A stretch of 64,000 bases of DNA from Arthrobacter alpinus (GTDB lineage: Bacteria > Actinomycetota > Actinomycetes > Actinomycetales > Micrococcaceae): contig NZ_CP013200.1 of NCBI RefSeq assembly GCF_001445575.1, forward strand, positions 2,170,001-2,234,000. The letters are read 5' to 3'. The notes under the pieces were generated by a model. That model worked only from the letters and a program-made list of their open reading frames with translations. It had not been told where the DNA came from and did no database searches. This document shows, piece by piece, positions 27,034 to 36,388 of the stretch; position 1 is the stretch's first letter; every line of letters begins with the position of its first letter. A program made the position numbers and the translations under genes.

Positions 27034-27897
27034 CTAGGCGGCTTCGAGGCCGGTATTCATTGTCTCAAACTCGATCGGTGTTAGCCGGCCAAGTCGTCGT
27101 TGTCGGCGTTTCCGGTGGTAGGTTTTCTCGATCCAGGTCACGATTGCCAGCCGCAGTTCCTGCCGCGTGGACCAGCGCTGCCGGTCCAGAACGTTCTTCT
27201 GCAGCAGCGCAAAAAATGACTCCATGGCGGCATTGTCAGCACACGCACCCACCCGCCCCATCGACCCAGTCAGCCCGTTGCTCTTCAGGGTCCGGACGAA
27301 GGCGTTGGAACGAAATTGAGAGCCACGATCCGAATGCACCACCGCCCCCTGTGGCGACCTTAGCGACACCGCGTTGCGCAGAGCTGCAACGGCCAGAGAC
27401 GCCTTCATGCGTGAATCAATCGAGTAGCCGACAATTCGATTCGAATGCACGTCCTTGATTGCGCACAGGTACAGCTTGCCCTCATCGGTGCGGTGCTCGG
27501 TGATGTCCGTCAACCACAGCCGGTTGGGTGCCGTTGCGGTGAAGTCCCGCTTGACCAGGTCGTCATGGACGGGCGGGCCCGCTTTGCGCGTCAGGCCGCG
27601 TTTCTTGGCGAACACGGACCAGATTCGCTGGCTGCTGCACAGGCGCTGGACCCGGTTCTCACCCGCAGCCAGTCCCTGGTCCTTCAACTCGTCAGCAATG
27701 AACCGGTACCCGAACGCCGGGTCGTCGCGATGGACATCTAGCGCGGCGTTGATCAGATGCGCATCAGCCCAATCCCGGTCCGTCACCGGAGCCGCCTTCC
27801 ATGCGTAGAAGGCTTGCTTGGAGAAGCCGAGCACCCGGCAGGCCACCGCGACGGGGACTCCGTCCGCGGCAAGATCAAGGACCAGCGGGAACGTCAT
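27034..27897 (-). CDS. IS3-family transposase orfB
   Basis: A 287-aa integrase-type transposase. It begins MTFPLVLDLAADGVPVAVAC, and the DDE residues appear in RLWLTDITEH, VVHSDRGSQF and NAAMESFFALLQ. The C-terminus has the usual HRKRRQRRLGRLTPIEFE. Its ATG overlaps the orfA stop (AAAATGA), the arrangement in which IS3 elements make a fused OrfAB by -1 frameshifting. The frame is intact. Confidence 0.93.
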   Translation of the reverse strand: MTFPLVLDLAADGVPVAVACRVLGFSKQAFYAWKAAPVTDRDWADAHLINAALDVHRDDPAFGYRFIADELKDQGLAAGENRVQRLCSSQRIWSVFAKKRGLTRKAGPPVHDDLVKRDFTATAPNRLWLTDITEHRTDEGKLYLCAIKDVHSNRIVGYSIDSRMKASLAVAALRNAVSLRSPQGAVVHSDRGSQFRSNAFVRTLKSNGLTGSMGRVGACADNAAMESFFALLQKNVLDRQRWSTRQELRLAIVTWIEKTYHRKRRQRRLGRLTPIEFETMNTGLEAA

Positions 27898-28177
27898 TTT
27901 GGGGGCAGCTCCCGGGCGAAGAACGCTGCGGCCCGACGCAGGATCTCATTCTCCTGCTCCAGCAGCCGGATGCGTTTCTTCACATCCCGCAGCTCGGCCG
28001 CCTCAACAGCGCTTACACCCGGCGGGTGCCGTCCTCGATATCGGCTTTCTTGAGCCAGTTATGCAGAGTGGCCTCGGAGATCCCGAAATCCCTAGCGATC
28101 TGAGCGATCGGTGCTTCATGCTTGCGAGCCACGGAAACAACATCGCGGCGGAACTCGGCGGGAAAAGGCTTAGGCAT
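27894..28177 (-). pseudogene. IS3-family orfA with one-base frameshift
   Basis: The reading starts MPKPFPAEFRRDVVSVARKH with an HTH (IAQIARDFGISEATLHNWLK). At about 28017 the frame hits TAA in GACGGCACCCGCCGGGTGTAA. One extra C there would give DGTRPGVSAVEAAELRDVKK and an open frame through the leucine-zipper-like LLEQENEILRR to the orfB junction. So the gene lacks one base compared with the expected family sequence. Confidence 0.8.
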
Positions 28178-28247
28178 ATCAATATCCTTGCTGCAAGGAA
28201 CGTATCCTCACAAGTCAGGAGTCAAGCAAAGCCGGGGCAGTCCCCTG

Positions 28248-28912
28248 TGGCTAGCGCAGGCAAAAGCTCGGAGGGCCTGTGTCGTCGTACCGCCTGCCTT
28301 ACAGCTGACCACTCAGGCCATGATTCTTCATTCCCAAATGCGTGGTTCCTAGTCTCTATACCCACCGGCCCGGCCCTATACCAGTCGTGTCCTCTAAATA
28401 CTTGTTGCCGGCGCATAGGCTGTTCTGTTCTTCAGTTTCCCCTCGCGCATTCACCCATGATTCCATCATTCACAACGCGATGCTGCATACGCCGACAGGT
28501 ACAACGATGTGTCCCACTCAAGGTTCCCGATACGGACAGGCTCTGGGTAGCTTCCATTGGCAAGTTCTAGTCCCAGGGCTCTGGACACGGCGATTTAGTA
28601 GATGCAAGGCCACCGTGTCGTTTTGTCGATTTTGAGGAGCGCGAACCTCGAGATGTAGAGGATCATCGCATCCTGCGGGATACATGACCTTTCATCAATT
28701 ATATCGAGAATCCGCCTTGGAGCGCGGCGCTCCGGTGTCCAAGAGCCCTAGGATTCAACGAACTCAGCCTGCAGTCACCAGAGCGTGTCCAGAGTCTTGA
28801 GTCCAGTGACCACCCAGTTCAACTTGCCCGTAGCGTACGATTTGTTTCCCCTTTCTGCGGCGCCGCCATCGTGGCCCACGCTATGTCATATCCATAGTCC
28901 ACAATTGATGGT
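28248..28912. other. Intergenic, no gene recognised
   Basis: About 665 bp from the IS3 right end to the 590-aa gene. Several short ORFs exist on the + strand but lack motifs or a good RBS. It probably contains the promoter of the 590-aa gene and perhaps the former promoter of the minus-strand 438-aa gene. Confidence 0.5.
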
Positions 28913-30685
28913 ATGGATATGGAGCTGCAAGGCGTGACCGCCGTCAATGAAAGAATTCTCAGGTGCCATCGGCTCAGAGCCTACGTTTTGGCAAATGACC
29001 GCACACCCCTGACCGACGGACACATTGACGTCTACGCAGATGCTACAAAGATCTCCAACGCGAACTTCCAGCACCGCGTAAATGTCCAGGTGAAGGCCCG
29101 AGGACATAAGGCCGGGAAGAATCCGCCGAAGTCATTCACCGTTAAGTCGAACGACCTTCGAGGATTCTTAGAACTGCGCGGTGTTCTCTACTTCGTTGTA
29201 TACGTCAACAAAAAGACACTTCAAACCAAGTTGATGTACGCACTACTCACGCCGTTCAAAATCGAGAGTCTACTTAAGAAGATTCCGCCCAGTGGAGGAG
29301 TCAGCATCCACCTCGAACCATTCCCTCAAGGCCCCTCAGAAATCGAGAGAATCATTCGATTTGCGGCAAACACACAATCAGAGGACCCTCGGGTTCGAAT
29401 TGACTTCAATTTGCTCCAAGAGCCGGTAAGTATCACCTTGCATTCTGACAAGGCGCTTGACCTTTCAGCTCCCCTGACCTTAACGCGAGATAAGGTCAAC
29501 TACTCCGTCTCCTACGAATTCGCCGACGGCTCCAGAGTTTTCGCTGACCACGAACTAAAGATCATTCCGGAGGACTACTACGGAAGATACACCAACGTGC
29601 ACGTTGAAGCCGGAGATTTTGAGTACACGAATCCGCACCTGAGGAAGGTGGACGTCTCCACGGTTGAGCTCACCCTCTCCAAAGGAATAACGATGACCAT
29701 GTCTGTGGAAGGACCGACGCTCAAATCCCCAGGCAACATCACTGTGTCCATGCGTCCCACACTCGAAGAGCGCCTCCACGACCTCGGCTTCTACTTCACA
29801 CTCCTAGATGACCAGTCTCTCAAGATCAATGGCAACCTTCACACAATGCTCGTAACTCCCAGTGACGAAACCGGTGATCTTCGTGACCACTTGCACTTCC
29901 TAGAAACCATCGCCAACCTATGTGAACGCCTAGGCGTAGACACCAGACTCGTGGACCTCGATTCTCTTGAAGAGTACCGGGGCAAGCAGCTGCTGGCCCT
30001 TGAGGGCGTGTTGCTCCACGGTGAAACACTCTCCTCGGAACACCAACACGTAGGAAGAATCTCCCAACCTATCGGAGAGTGGAATCTCCAATTCATCGTG
30101 CTCAATGATCCACCCACCAATACCTGGCGCTTGTACGGGACATTCGATCCAAACATGCCAGGACACATCGTTTCTCGATCGACGGACACGCACGATGCCC
30201 CCGCCATCGTCACTGTCTACGACGTGTTCGAATACAAGTACCTTCCATTCACACTGAACCTGCACCTAGAGAATTTGGTCGCCGCATACCAAAAGGTCTC
30301 AAGCCATGCAGGAACAGATGATCGAGCCAACGACACGGTTCTAAGGCTCCTTCGCGCTGCCGACGAGGTTCCCCGCAGAAAAGGAGAATTTCTCACCGCC
30401 GCAGCCGAACTCAACTCCTGGCTCCAATCCAATTACGGAGAGCAACCCCACTATCTGATCAACGGTTGGCAAATCGCCGCACGCACGGGAGACCTGTCCT
30501 CACTCGACAAAGAATCCATTCGAACACTCAAACACCAAGCTGCTCGAGAAGTTGACGAACGAGCCAGAGAAACAGAACTTGCTTGCGCCATCCTGCTCCA
30601 AGATGATGAAGAGAGAGATTTCTTCTTGAATCAACTCGACACTCGTCTAGCCAAACGTTTCAAACATGGCCCATCTGGCGCCTAA
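28913..30685 (+). CDS. 590-aa protein with N-terminal DUF4365-like nuclease motif
   Basis: It begins MDMELQGVTAVNERILRCHR (ATG 28919 is an alternative start). Residues 35-62 read DGHIDVYADATKI then RVNVQVKARG. This D...QxK pattern on adjacent strands is typical of DUF4365-type members of the restriction-endonuclease fold. GFLELRGVLYFVVYVN follows as a likely core strand. The remaining 450 residues are mixed alpha/beta with a helical C-terminus rich in Arg and Glu, and I cannot assign them. It stands alone with noncoding flanks of more than 600 bp. The island setting suggests defence, but the activity is inference. A + to E change of the usual ExK to QxK may affect catalysis. Confidence 0.68.
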   Translation: MDMELQGVTAVNERILRCHRLRAYVLANDRTPLTDGHIDVYADATKISNANFQHRVNVQVKARGHKAGKNPPKSFTVKSNDLRGFLELRGVLYFVVYVNKKTLQTKLMYALLTPFKIESLLKKIPPSGGVSIHLEPFPQGPSEIERIIRFAANTQSEDPRVRIDFNLLQEPVSITLHSDKALDLSAPLTLTRDKVNYSVSYEFADGSRVFADHELKIIPEDYYGRYTNVHVEAGDFEYTNPHLRKVDVSTVELTLSKGITMTMSVEGPTLKSPGNITVSMRPTLEERLHDLGFYFTLLDDQSLKINGNLHTMLVTPSDETGDLRDHLHFLETIANLCERLGVDTRLVDLDSLEEYRGKQLLALEGVLLHGETLSSEHQHVGRISQPIGEWNLQFIVLNDPPTNTWRLYGTFDPNMPGHIVSRSTDTHDAPAIVTVYDVFEYKYLPFTLNLHLENLVAAYQKVSSHAGTDDRANDTVLRLLRAADEVPRRKGEFLTAAAELNSWLQSNYGEQPHYLINGWQIAARTGDLSSLDKESIRTLKHQAAREVDERARETELACAILLQDDEERDFFLNQLDTRLAKRFKHGPSGA

Positions 30686-31084
30686 CGGAAACCAACAGCA
30701 CTTTCTAAACAACCGAAAAATGACCAACACAGAACAACCAGGAACTCACAGTCCGCACTCCCCGCGCACGGCAACGAGCTATCTAAGAGTGCTCCGAAAT
30801 GGCGAGGAGCCAAAAACCAGGGCCCGGTTTGGGGCGCTGATGACAACGCGGAGGTTTCGTTGACGTTCGTGGAGGTGGGATCCGCCGGAGGTTCCCCTTA
30901 GGGGATGAGTTGGCTGTATGGCTGAGCGGAAGAAGGGCAGGTTGGAATGGGCAGGCCGTATTCGTTCGCTGGGCCGTTGGTCCAAGGCATGATTGCAGAA
31001 TTACGTGAGCTGACGCGCCGGCTCGTTCGGGGTGCGACGGGCTAGTTTCTTGCCAGTTGAGCTCGTTCGAATCCGTGATTAGGG
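30686..31084. other. Intergenic, no gene recognised
   Basis: About 400 bp after the 590-aa gene. Short ORFs overlap here without motifs. It leads into the third, partial copy of the dispersed repeat. Confidence 0.45.
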
Positions 31085-31346
31085 CGTTTGCAGGTTCATC
31101 GGCATGGTGGACGGCATGTCACTGGTTGTGGATGGAAGGTCGTCGTGCGCCACCAGTTCGCGTTGTTCAGTGCACGAGTTCGGTCCGACCGACGGGACTC
31201 TCGGTGTCGGCCGTAAAACGTGCGGTTTGGTGCATTTTGGGGTGGAGGAGATGCGCGTGAATATCAAGAATTCAGGGGCAGCTTGCTTCGGTGTTGCCGT
31301 TTTGGTGGGTCAGAAGTTGGACCTTTTCGTGAGCCAAACTGCGAAC
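31085..31346. repeat. 262-bp repeat shared with 14183-14444
   Basis: Starts CGTTTGCAGGTTCATCGGCA and ends GTGAGCCAAACTGCGAAC. Block spacing is the same as in the 14.2-kb copy. GACGGCATGTCACTGGTTGT also matches the other copies. The tRNA-like half is missing here. From 31347 to 31551 nothing else is recognised. Confidence 0.6.
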
Positions 31347-31551
31347 GGGTGGAAAAGTGCTGCGCAGGTTAATACGCGATCGCTTTCGTTGCTACAGGTC
31401 CGATAAGTAAGATTTCAATATCAAACCTTGGGCAGACAGCCTCATGCGATGTTCGCGCGTACGAATGAATGGTGATTTGACTCAGAGCCCATGATTCTTT
31501 GTAGCCACAGAGGCATGAGTATCGTGCTGTGACCGGGGACGGACCTGTGGC

Positions 31552-32193
31552 TCAGAGGCGCGCCAGCAGTTCGGACTTCTTATCTGAGAATTCGTCTTCG
31601 CTGAGTATTCCAGCATCTCGGAGTGCAGCGAGCTTAGTAATTTGCTCTGCTACATCGGGTTGGATCGCCTGTGCCGATTCGAGGGCCGTGGCTGGCACAG
31701 GTAGCCGGTCTTTGAAGAATCCCGACAAGTGCGTGAGCGCTTGCTCTCCAAGGCCAATTGGGGCAACAAGTGCAGGCGATGCATCGATCTCTTGCGGCGT
31801 CGATTCCACAGGCGCAATTTGCCGACTCTTCAGCATTAGTGCGAGGTGAGTGTAGAGCTTGTCGGGCAACTTGACGAGTGATTGCTTCCCGTCAGCCCAG
31901 TCAATGCGGACCGTATGCGGTGGCCGCATAGTCGTGTCAAGCGTTGCGCCGACCGCAGCGGAGGCGGCCTTACTCATGAAGCGCGGAAGTACGGCTCCAG
32001 CAACCGCTTGACCTACCGCGCTTACAGTGCCGCTTTTCGACTCAGCAACGATCTCTTCCCAGGCGCTGACGTGCTTTTCGTTCAGCTTCCTCCATTTGAG
32101 ACCAGACTGCACGACGAGCTCGCTCCCAATAGGAGCCGGCGACACGGTCGCGTTCAAGTAGTGCCCGCCTATAACACGCCCGTAATTGCCCAT
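31552..32193 (-). CDS. SHOCT-domain protein
   Basis: A 213-aa protein. The last 30 residues (EQITKLAALRDAGILSEDEF, then KKSELLARL) form a SHOCT motif, a short helical module often found at the C-terminus of actinobacterial proteins and thought to mediate interactions. The N-terminal part has GSELVVQSGLKWRKLNEKHV and a small Ala/Gly-rich hydrophobic stretch (AVGQAVAGAVLPRFMSKAAS). It may be involved in membrane association or oligomerisation. No enzyme motif is seen. ATG at 32193 is the first start. Confidence 0.75.
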   Translation of the reverse strand: MGNYGRVIGGHYLNATVSPAPIGSELVVQSGLKWRKLNEKHVSAWEEIVAESKSGTVSAVGQAVAGAVLPRFMSKAASAAVGATLDTTMRPPHTVRIDWADGKQSLVKLPDKLYTHLALMLKSRQIAPVESTPQEIDASPALVAPIGLGEQALTHLSGFFKDRLPVPATALESAQAIQPDVAEQITKLAALRDAGILSEDEFSDKKSELLARL

Positions 32194-32698
32194 GTTCAGA
32201 GATTAGCAGTAACCTCGGCCCGCGCGTTCCTCTGACCAGTCCTCACCCTAGAATTCACTGCCGGGTGGGTACTTGGATGGCTTCACCATAAGTCACGGCA
32301 TTTTGTTCGCGGAGGACTTGAACCCGTAAATTTCGGAGCCGGACTCGTTGCCTGCTAGCGACGGACCACCAACCGTGCAGAGACTTTTTGCACTTAATGT
32401 TTGGGTAGCTAAGCCCAAGGGCGGCTGTTACCCTCCTTTCCTTTTCGAAAATAGCTCTGCCATGGCTGCCCATTTCATCCGGTGGGTGAGTGGACGGAGA
32501 ATTGATCAATCTGTCTGTGCGCAGCTTCGTCAATGGCGTACTGCCGGGTTGTAGAGCGATCGTTTTGAGGCATCAAACTGAGAACAAATGAGGTTGCTGC
32601 AAGAGGGCACCGGGCGGTAGTGTCAAAAACCATGCAGGATGCCCCCGATACGGGACTGTGAGTCTAGAATTTGTGAGGTGACGCCGTAGGATTGGCTC
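32194..32698. other. Intergenic, no gene recognised
   Basis: About 500 bp. It includes GGACTTGAACCCG near 32311, which looks like part of a tRNA T-arm but cannot be extended into a tRNA. No ORF with motif support is present. Confidence 0.45.
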
Positions 32699-33499
32699 GT
32701 GGATGAAAGAAAGAACATCAGGCTGAGACGGTTCGCCGTGGTTGGTTTCGCGTGTGTTTCGGTAGCCGGGATTCTTTTCGCCGGAGGTTATCTTTCCGCG
32801 AATCTGAAAGCTAACGGTGCGATTGGTACGCCTGCAATGGCAACAAGTTTTGTGATTCCGAGCCGTTCGCCGGAGATTCCTTCGCCGAGGCAGACTCAAG
32901 TTATTCCGGAACCCTCGACTCTAGTTCGACCGGAACCCTCGACTCTAGTGCGACCGTCGCCCGTGGAGTCTATTGAAGCTGCCCCGCGATTCACGCCGGA
33001 GCAACTGGCCCCCAATCAAGCTATCGAAGCCCCTGCTCCACCATCTCAACTTGCTGTGTTGCCGATTGAACCAAAGTTGGTGTGCCCACTAGATCGGGGC
33101 GTCACTATGACTCTGACTTCGGTCACACCGGTGTATTCCGGCGGAGTCCTGGATACTTATCGTGGTGTAATCACGATTGACAACAGAATCGGAATTCCAT
33201 TGGAGCTTCATCCAATAGATATTTTGAAGATTGCTGGTGTCCGATCTACTGGGGTGGAGATGGGCGGGGGATCGCGAGCTTTGGAAACGCGGGTTGTACA
33301 GCCTGGCATTAGCACAGAAACTCTGGACGACGATGATATAACGACATTCCACAACTTTGGATCGCCCGTTGTCAGATTCGAACTCCTCGGAGATGTTGAC
33401 GTAACAAATGTTTACGCTGACGCCCTGGATACGGGTCTGTACTGTAGTTTTTCGAAAGTGGTTTTTGGGCCACCCATTGAAGGTAATTGGGGAAGCTAA
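32699..33499 (+). CDS. Predicted exported or membrane-anchored protein with proline-rich linker
   Basis: From GTG 32699 the protein has 266 residues. A basic N-terminus (MDERKNIRLRRF) precedes a hydrophobic segment (AVVGFACVSVAGILFAGGYL), acting as a signal anchor. It is followed by a Pro/Ser/Thr linker containing a tandem 8-residue repeat (EPSTLVRP twice, about 78-93). The outer domain (about 120-266) has two cysteines (LVCPLDRG and LYCSFSK) and looks beta-rich, similar in style to actinobacterial surface proteins. The function is unknown. It is flanked by the SHOCT gene and the integrase, so it may be island cargo. Confidence 0.7.
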   Translation: MDERKNIRLRRFAVVGFACVSVAGILFAGGYLSANLKANGAIGTPAMATSFVIPSRSPEIPSPRQTQVIPEPSTLVRPEPSTLVRPSPVESIEAAPRFTPEQLAPNQAIEAPAPPSQLAVLPIEPKLVCPLDRGVTMTLTSVTPVYSGGVLDTYRGVITIDNRIGIPLELHPIDILKIAGVRSTGVEMGGGSRALETRVVQPGISTETLDDDDITTFHNFGSPVVRFELLGDVDVTNVYADALDTGLYCSFSKVVFGPPIEGNWGS

Positions 33500-33702
33500 C
33501 GACCGCTCCACATTCGCGGACCGGTCAGAGGGCTGCCACCAGAGGTCCAAACGCCTCAGGGACACCGGCGTTGGTAACAAGTTGATCAGCGGGGGCGGGT
33601 GTTGGGCTTGGATCGGGCCCCGGAACCAATGTGTCTCGGCAGCGGTTCTATATCTTTGGGATTCGAGAGTTACGGGTAGCTGAAGGCAATCTTGACTTTA
33701 GG

Positions 33703-34878
33703 CTATTTGGGCTTCTCGCCGAATACTTGCAGCACCTCAGTGTTGTCTGGTGCCTCGTGCGTCTTTTGGACGTAGTGCTTGCTTGTGATCTGTTCGCTCG
33801 AGTGGCCCAACTGCGCAGTCGCAGCGGCCATGCCTTGGGTGTTCGCCAGGATGGTTCCGACGGACTTTCGGAAAGTGTGTGGGGTGACCCATTCGAAGCC
33901 GACGGCCTTCCGGGCTTCGCGCCACTGCTTGCGAAACCCATTGGGGTCACGAATGGTCAAGGTGGTGGAAGGAAACACCAAGTCAAGGTCATTCTGGCGG
34001 ACAGGATCAGCCTGGCGCCGGCGCAGCATCTCCACAGCAAAGAGCGGCAGGAAGTAGCGTTGCCGCGAGTTGGCGCTCTTGGGGTGGTCCTGGATTCTAA
34101 GTCCGTTCTTGCCCCGAACGTCGATGACGGTGCCGCGAACGGTAACCGTTGGCTTCTCGGCCGCAAGGTCGACGTCGGACCACCGAATGGCAAGCGCTTC
34201 GCCGATCCTGGCACCGGTGGCTAGCATCATATCCACGACGTCGAGGATATCTTTTTCGTGCAAACCGTTCTGTCTGCCTGTTGGCTGCTGCCAGGCATAG
34301 ACGTCGTGTCGAAGTTTGGCTACTTCGTCAATAGTCAGTGCCCGGACTTCTTTAGTGCTGGTGGGGATTCGGGCGACTTCCCGGAGAGGGTTGGCAGCGG
34401 CTGCGCCATGGCGTGTTGCCAAGGACAACATGCCGGTAAGCAGCGTTTTGGACATTTTGGCTGTTGCGTTGCCGTGCTTGGTGCGCACACCCTTGAGGAA
34501 CTTGTCCAAGGTGGAGACGTTCGCTTCTCGAATAGTCAGGTTGCCGACGCCGGGCAAGATGTAGGTATCGATGATTTCCCTGTAGCGGCGGCGTGTATTG
34601 GCGGCCCGTTTAAGGTCTTCGAATTCCAACCACCAGAACTTGGCAAGTTCACTCATGACCATGTCTGGACTGATGACATCGTCGGTAGGAGGCAGCATGG
34701 CATTGAGCTTGGCCAGGAGGCCAGCTTCGGCTTGCGCCCCGGTTGGCCCGGTCATTTGGTACATGCGGGGCTTCCCGTCGTATCCGCGCATGGTTGCCCG
34801 GGCCCGCCAAGTGGTCGGTCCCAGCTTCCGACGGGTAATCTTCCCCCAAGTCCCGAGCGGTGTTTTTGCTCTAGACAA
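33703..34878 (-). CDS. Tyrosine recombinase (integrase)
   Basis: The frame is open to 35016, but the upstream excisionase gene ends at 34871, so a TTG start at 34878 (MSRAKTPLGTWGKITRRKLG, 391 aa) is most likely. It has an N-terminal arm-type and SAM-like core-binding region (FWWLEFEDLKRAANTRRRYR). The catalytic residues are Arg in ATGARIGEALAIRW, His and Arg in TPHTFRKSVG, LGHSS, and Tyr in SKHYVQK. It would integrate or excise the element at an att site. The att site itself is not obvious beside the gene. It overlaps the excisionase by about 8 nt, so both are probably co-transcribed. Confidence 0.92.
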   Translation of the reverse strand: MSRAKTPLGTWGKITRRKLGPTTWRARATMRGYDGKPRMYQMTGPTGAQAEAGLLAKLNAMLPPTDDVISPDMVMSELAKFWWLEFEDLKRAANTRRRYREIIDTYILPGVGNLTIREANVSTLDKFLKGVRTKHGNATAKMSKTLLTGMLSLATRHGAAAANPLREVARIPTSTKEVRALTIDEVAKLRHDVYAWQQPTGRQNGLHEKDILDVVDMMLATGARIGEALAIRWSDVDLAAEKPTVTVRGTVIDVRGKNGLRIQDHPKSANSRQRYFLPLFAVEMLRRRQADPVRQNDLDLVFPSTTLTIRDPNGFRKQWREARKAVGFEWVTPHTFRKSVGTILANTQGMAAATAQLGHSSEQITSKHYVQKTHEAPDNTEVLQVFGEKPK

Positions 34879-35092
34879 CGGGGTCTTCTGTTGTGGCGAG
34901 CCACGCGTTGAAATCTGTGCGGCTGATGCGAAGGTGGCGCCCGATCCTGTGAGCCTTCGGGCCCGCGTGCTTGACGCGCCACTGGTAGAAGGTCTGCTCG
35001 GGTATCTGCAACTCACGGCAGATCTCTTTCGGCGTCATCCACTCATCGACGAAACCAAGGGTTGATGGCTCGTGGTTTGACTGCTCAGTCAT
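34871..35092 (-). CDS. Excisionase-like helix-turn-helix protein
   Basis: A 73-aa protein of the MerR/excisionase HTH type: MTPKEICRELQIPEQTFYQW, then GRHLRISRTDFNAWL. Such small proteins steer integrase towards excision and often regulate int. It lies directly upstream of the integrase with overlapping ends. A short palindrome TCAATATTGA is present just upstream, at about 35106-35115, and may be an operator or an architectural site. Confidence 0.87.
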   Translation of the reverse strand: MTEQSNHEPSTLGFVDEWMTPKEICRELQIPEQTFYQWRVKHAGPKAHRIGRHLRISRTDFNAWLATTEDPVV

Positions 35093-35526
35093 CGGATTCT
35101 CCTATTCAATATTGATCTTCCCCCTTCCATGGCGCAAAGACACTGAAACTACATGACTTGCGTTGGCAGATCAGGTGAAGGACGGCGGTCGACTCGCCTA
35201 CCGCCGGTCAGGGTGGATAGAATCCGCCGTAGCCCGTGTGGGCGATGAAATCCCCGCTCCAAGTGGCGCCGTCATTCCGGCAGTGAAAGCACTTGTCTTA
35301 AACTTGGGCGTCCCATGGGGTCATCGCCCGAATATCAGGGGATCGTGCGGCAGGCGGAGAAAACGACATGGATGAATAGTCGAAGAAGCGACTCCATCCG
35401 CAGGAACGTTTTCGAGTTGCTGACGTGCAGGCGGCCAGTTGCGAACTCTCAAGGCCAACGACTCCTTGAACGGCGTGACCGGCCGGACAATACTTGAGAC
35501 AGTCACAGGATTTGGATTGGAGACAC
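35093..35526. other. Divergent regulatory region between xis/int and an HTH regulator
   Basis: About 430 bp. It contains the palindrome TCAATATTGA near 35106 and no ORF with support. It probably holds the promoters of the excisionase-integrase pair (minus strand) and of the HTH regulator (plus strand). Confidence 0.45.
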
Positions 35527-36036
35527 ATGGCGGACCAAGAAAAGCCCGGTAGAGCGGATGAGGTGAGGCGTACGCCTCAGGGTGAACTGGCTCGAAAGCT
35601 ACATCTCTTGCTGGACATCGCCGACGCAGAGGGAGACAAGCCAGCGACCTTTCCGGACATTAGTGCGGCGATGACTGTCCGTGGGGTGAAATTGTCTAGG
35701 GCGCGGTGGTCCTACATGAAGGATGGTAACGGGAGGCTGATCTCTGACAGGCCGTTGCTGACGGCTTTGGCTGACTATTTCAAGGTCAGCCCAGATTATC
35801 TGATCACCGTCGAGGACATAGAAATTTCCGAAGAAGCTTGGGATCAGCTTGAATCTGTCCATTCATTTCGGGAGGCCAAGGTGAAGTCATTCGTGGATCA
35901 AACGTTGGGGGATGTTTCACCTGAGACGCTAGAAGACATCGTCGAATATCTCAGTGACGATCTTCCTTTGCCTCCTGGGGTTGGGGCTGTTGGCGATGAT
36001 GTAGATAGTCCTGATGAGCCTCCAGTAGTACCGTGA
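35527..36036 (+). CDS. XRE-type (EspR-like) HTH regulator
   Basis: ATG 35527 (MADQEKPGRADEV) has GGAG about five bases upstream and is chosen over a start at 35494. The 169-aa product has LARKLHLLLDIADAEG, FPDISAAMTVRGVKLSRARW and LLTALADYFKVSPDYL. This is the layout of actinobacterial XRE regulators related to EspR. An acidic C-terminus follows. Its position next to int/xis and before the transfer genes suggests control of excision or transfer. Its 3' end overlaps the convergent winged-helix gene by 86 bp, so the two may interfere. Confidence 0.8.
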   Translation: MADQEKPGRADEVRRTPQGELARKLHLLLDIADAEGDKPATFPDISAAMTVRGVKLSRARWSYMKDGNGRLISDRPLLTALADYFKVSPDYLITVEDIEISEEAWDQLESVHSFREAKVKSFVDQTLGDVSPETLEDIVEYLSDDLPLPPGVGAVGDDVDSPDEPPVVP

Positions 36037-36331
36037 TTCGGTCGTAGTCTACGGAATAACGGGGGGACCTGCCGTGGCGGCGACCTTGGACGATGTCCAC
36101 GATGATGGCACCGGTCTTCTCGAGCGCGATTAGGTGCTGGGCAACGCTCGCCTCCCCGGCACTGACGGCGTCCACAATATCGCCACGCGGTACTGGCCCA
36201 TGTTCCTCGAGATACCGAATGATTTCGTTGCGCCCACGATTGCCGAAAGTCTCAACGTAGGCTTCCACATCGTTGGTCCAAGCCAAATCTACCGGGTGCG
36301 TGATCTTAGGCATGTTCCTATTCTGCCCCAC
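35951..36331 (-). CDS. ArsR-like winged-helix regulator
   Basis: Up to 126 aa from GTG 36331; ATG 36313 (MPKITHPVDLAW) is an alternative start. The core, RNEIIRYLEEHGPVPRGDIV followed by SVAQHLIALEKTGAIIVD and RRHGRSPRYSVD, is a winged helix in which the HTH is followed by a beta-hairpin, as in ArsR/MarR-like repressors. It is convergent with the XRE regulator and divergent from the sigma factor. The shared upstream region contains two 13-bp direct repeats that may be its operator. Confidence 0.75.
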   Translation of the reverse strand: MGQNRNMPKITHPVDLAWTNDVEAYVETFGNRGRNEIIRYLEEHGPVPRGDIVDAVSAGEASVAQHLIALEKTGAIIVDIVQGRRHGRSPRYSVDYDRITVLLEAHQDYLHHRQQPQPQEAKEDRH

Positions 36332-36388
36332 TTATCCACAGCTTTCCATAGACCCCGTTGACATGAGCAAATCGTGTGCTGACACTAG

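Larger units (their letters stand above)
26993..28244. mobile_element. IS3-family insertion sequence
   Basis: The element is 1252 bp with matching ends: GGGACTGCCCCGGGTTTCAT at the left and GGGACTGCCCCGGCTTTGCT at the right, read inward, both followed by TGACTC. The trinucleotide CTG flanks it at 26990-26992 and 28245-28247, matching the usual 3-bp target duplication. It contains orfA (frameshifted) and orfB on the minus strand. Confidence 0.9.

Noticed and set aside
32305..32330. tRNA-like GGACTTGAACCCG motif
   Set aside because: The T-stem does not pair over five bases and no other tRNA part is nearby.
34879..35016. Longer start for the integrase
   Set aside because: The first 46 residues are Ser/Arg-rich shadow of the excisionase gene; the TTG at 34878 fits the xis/int junction.
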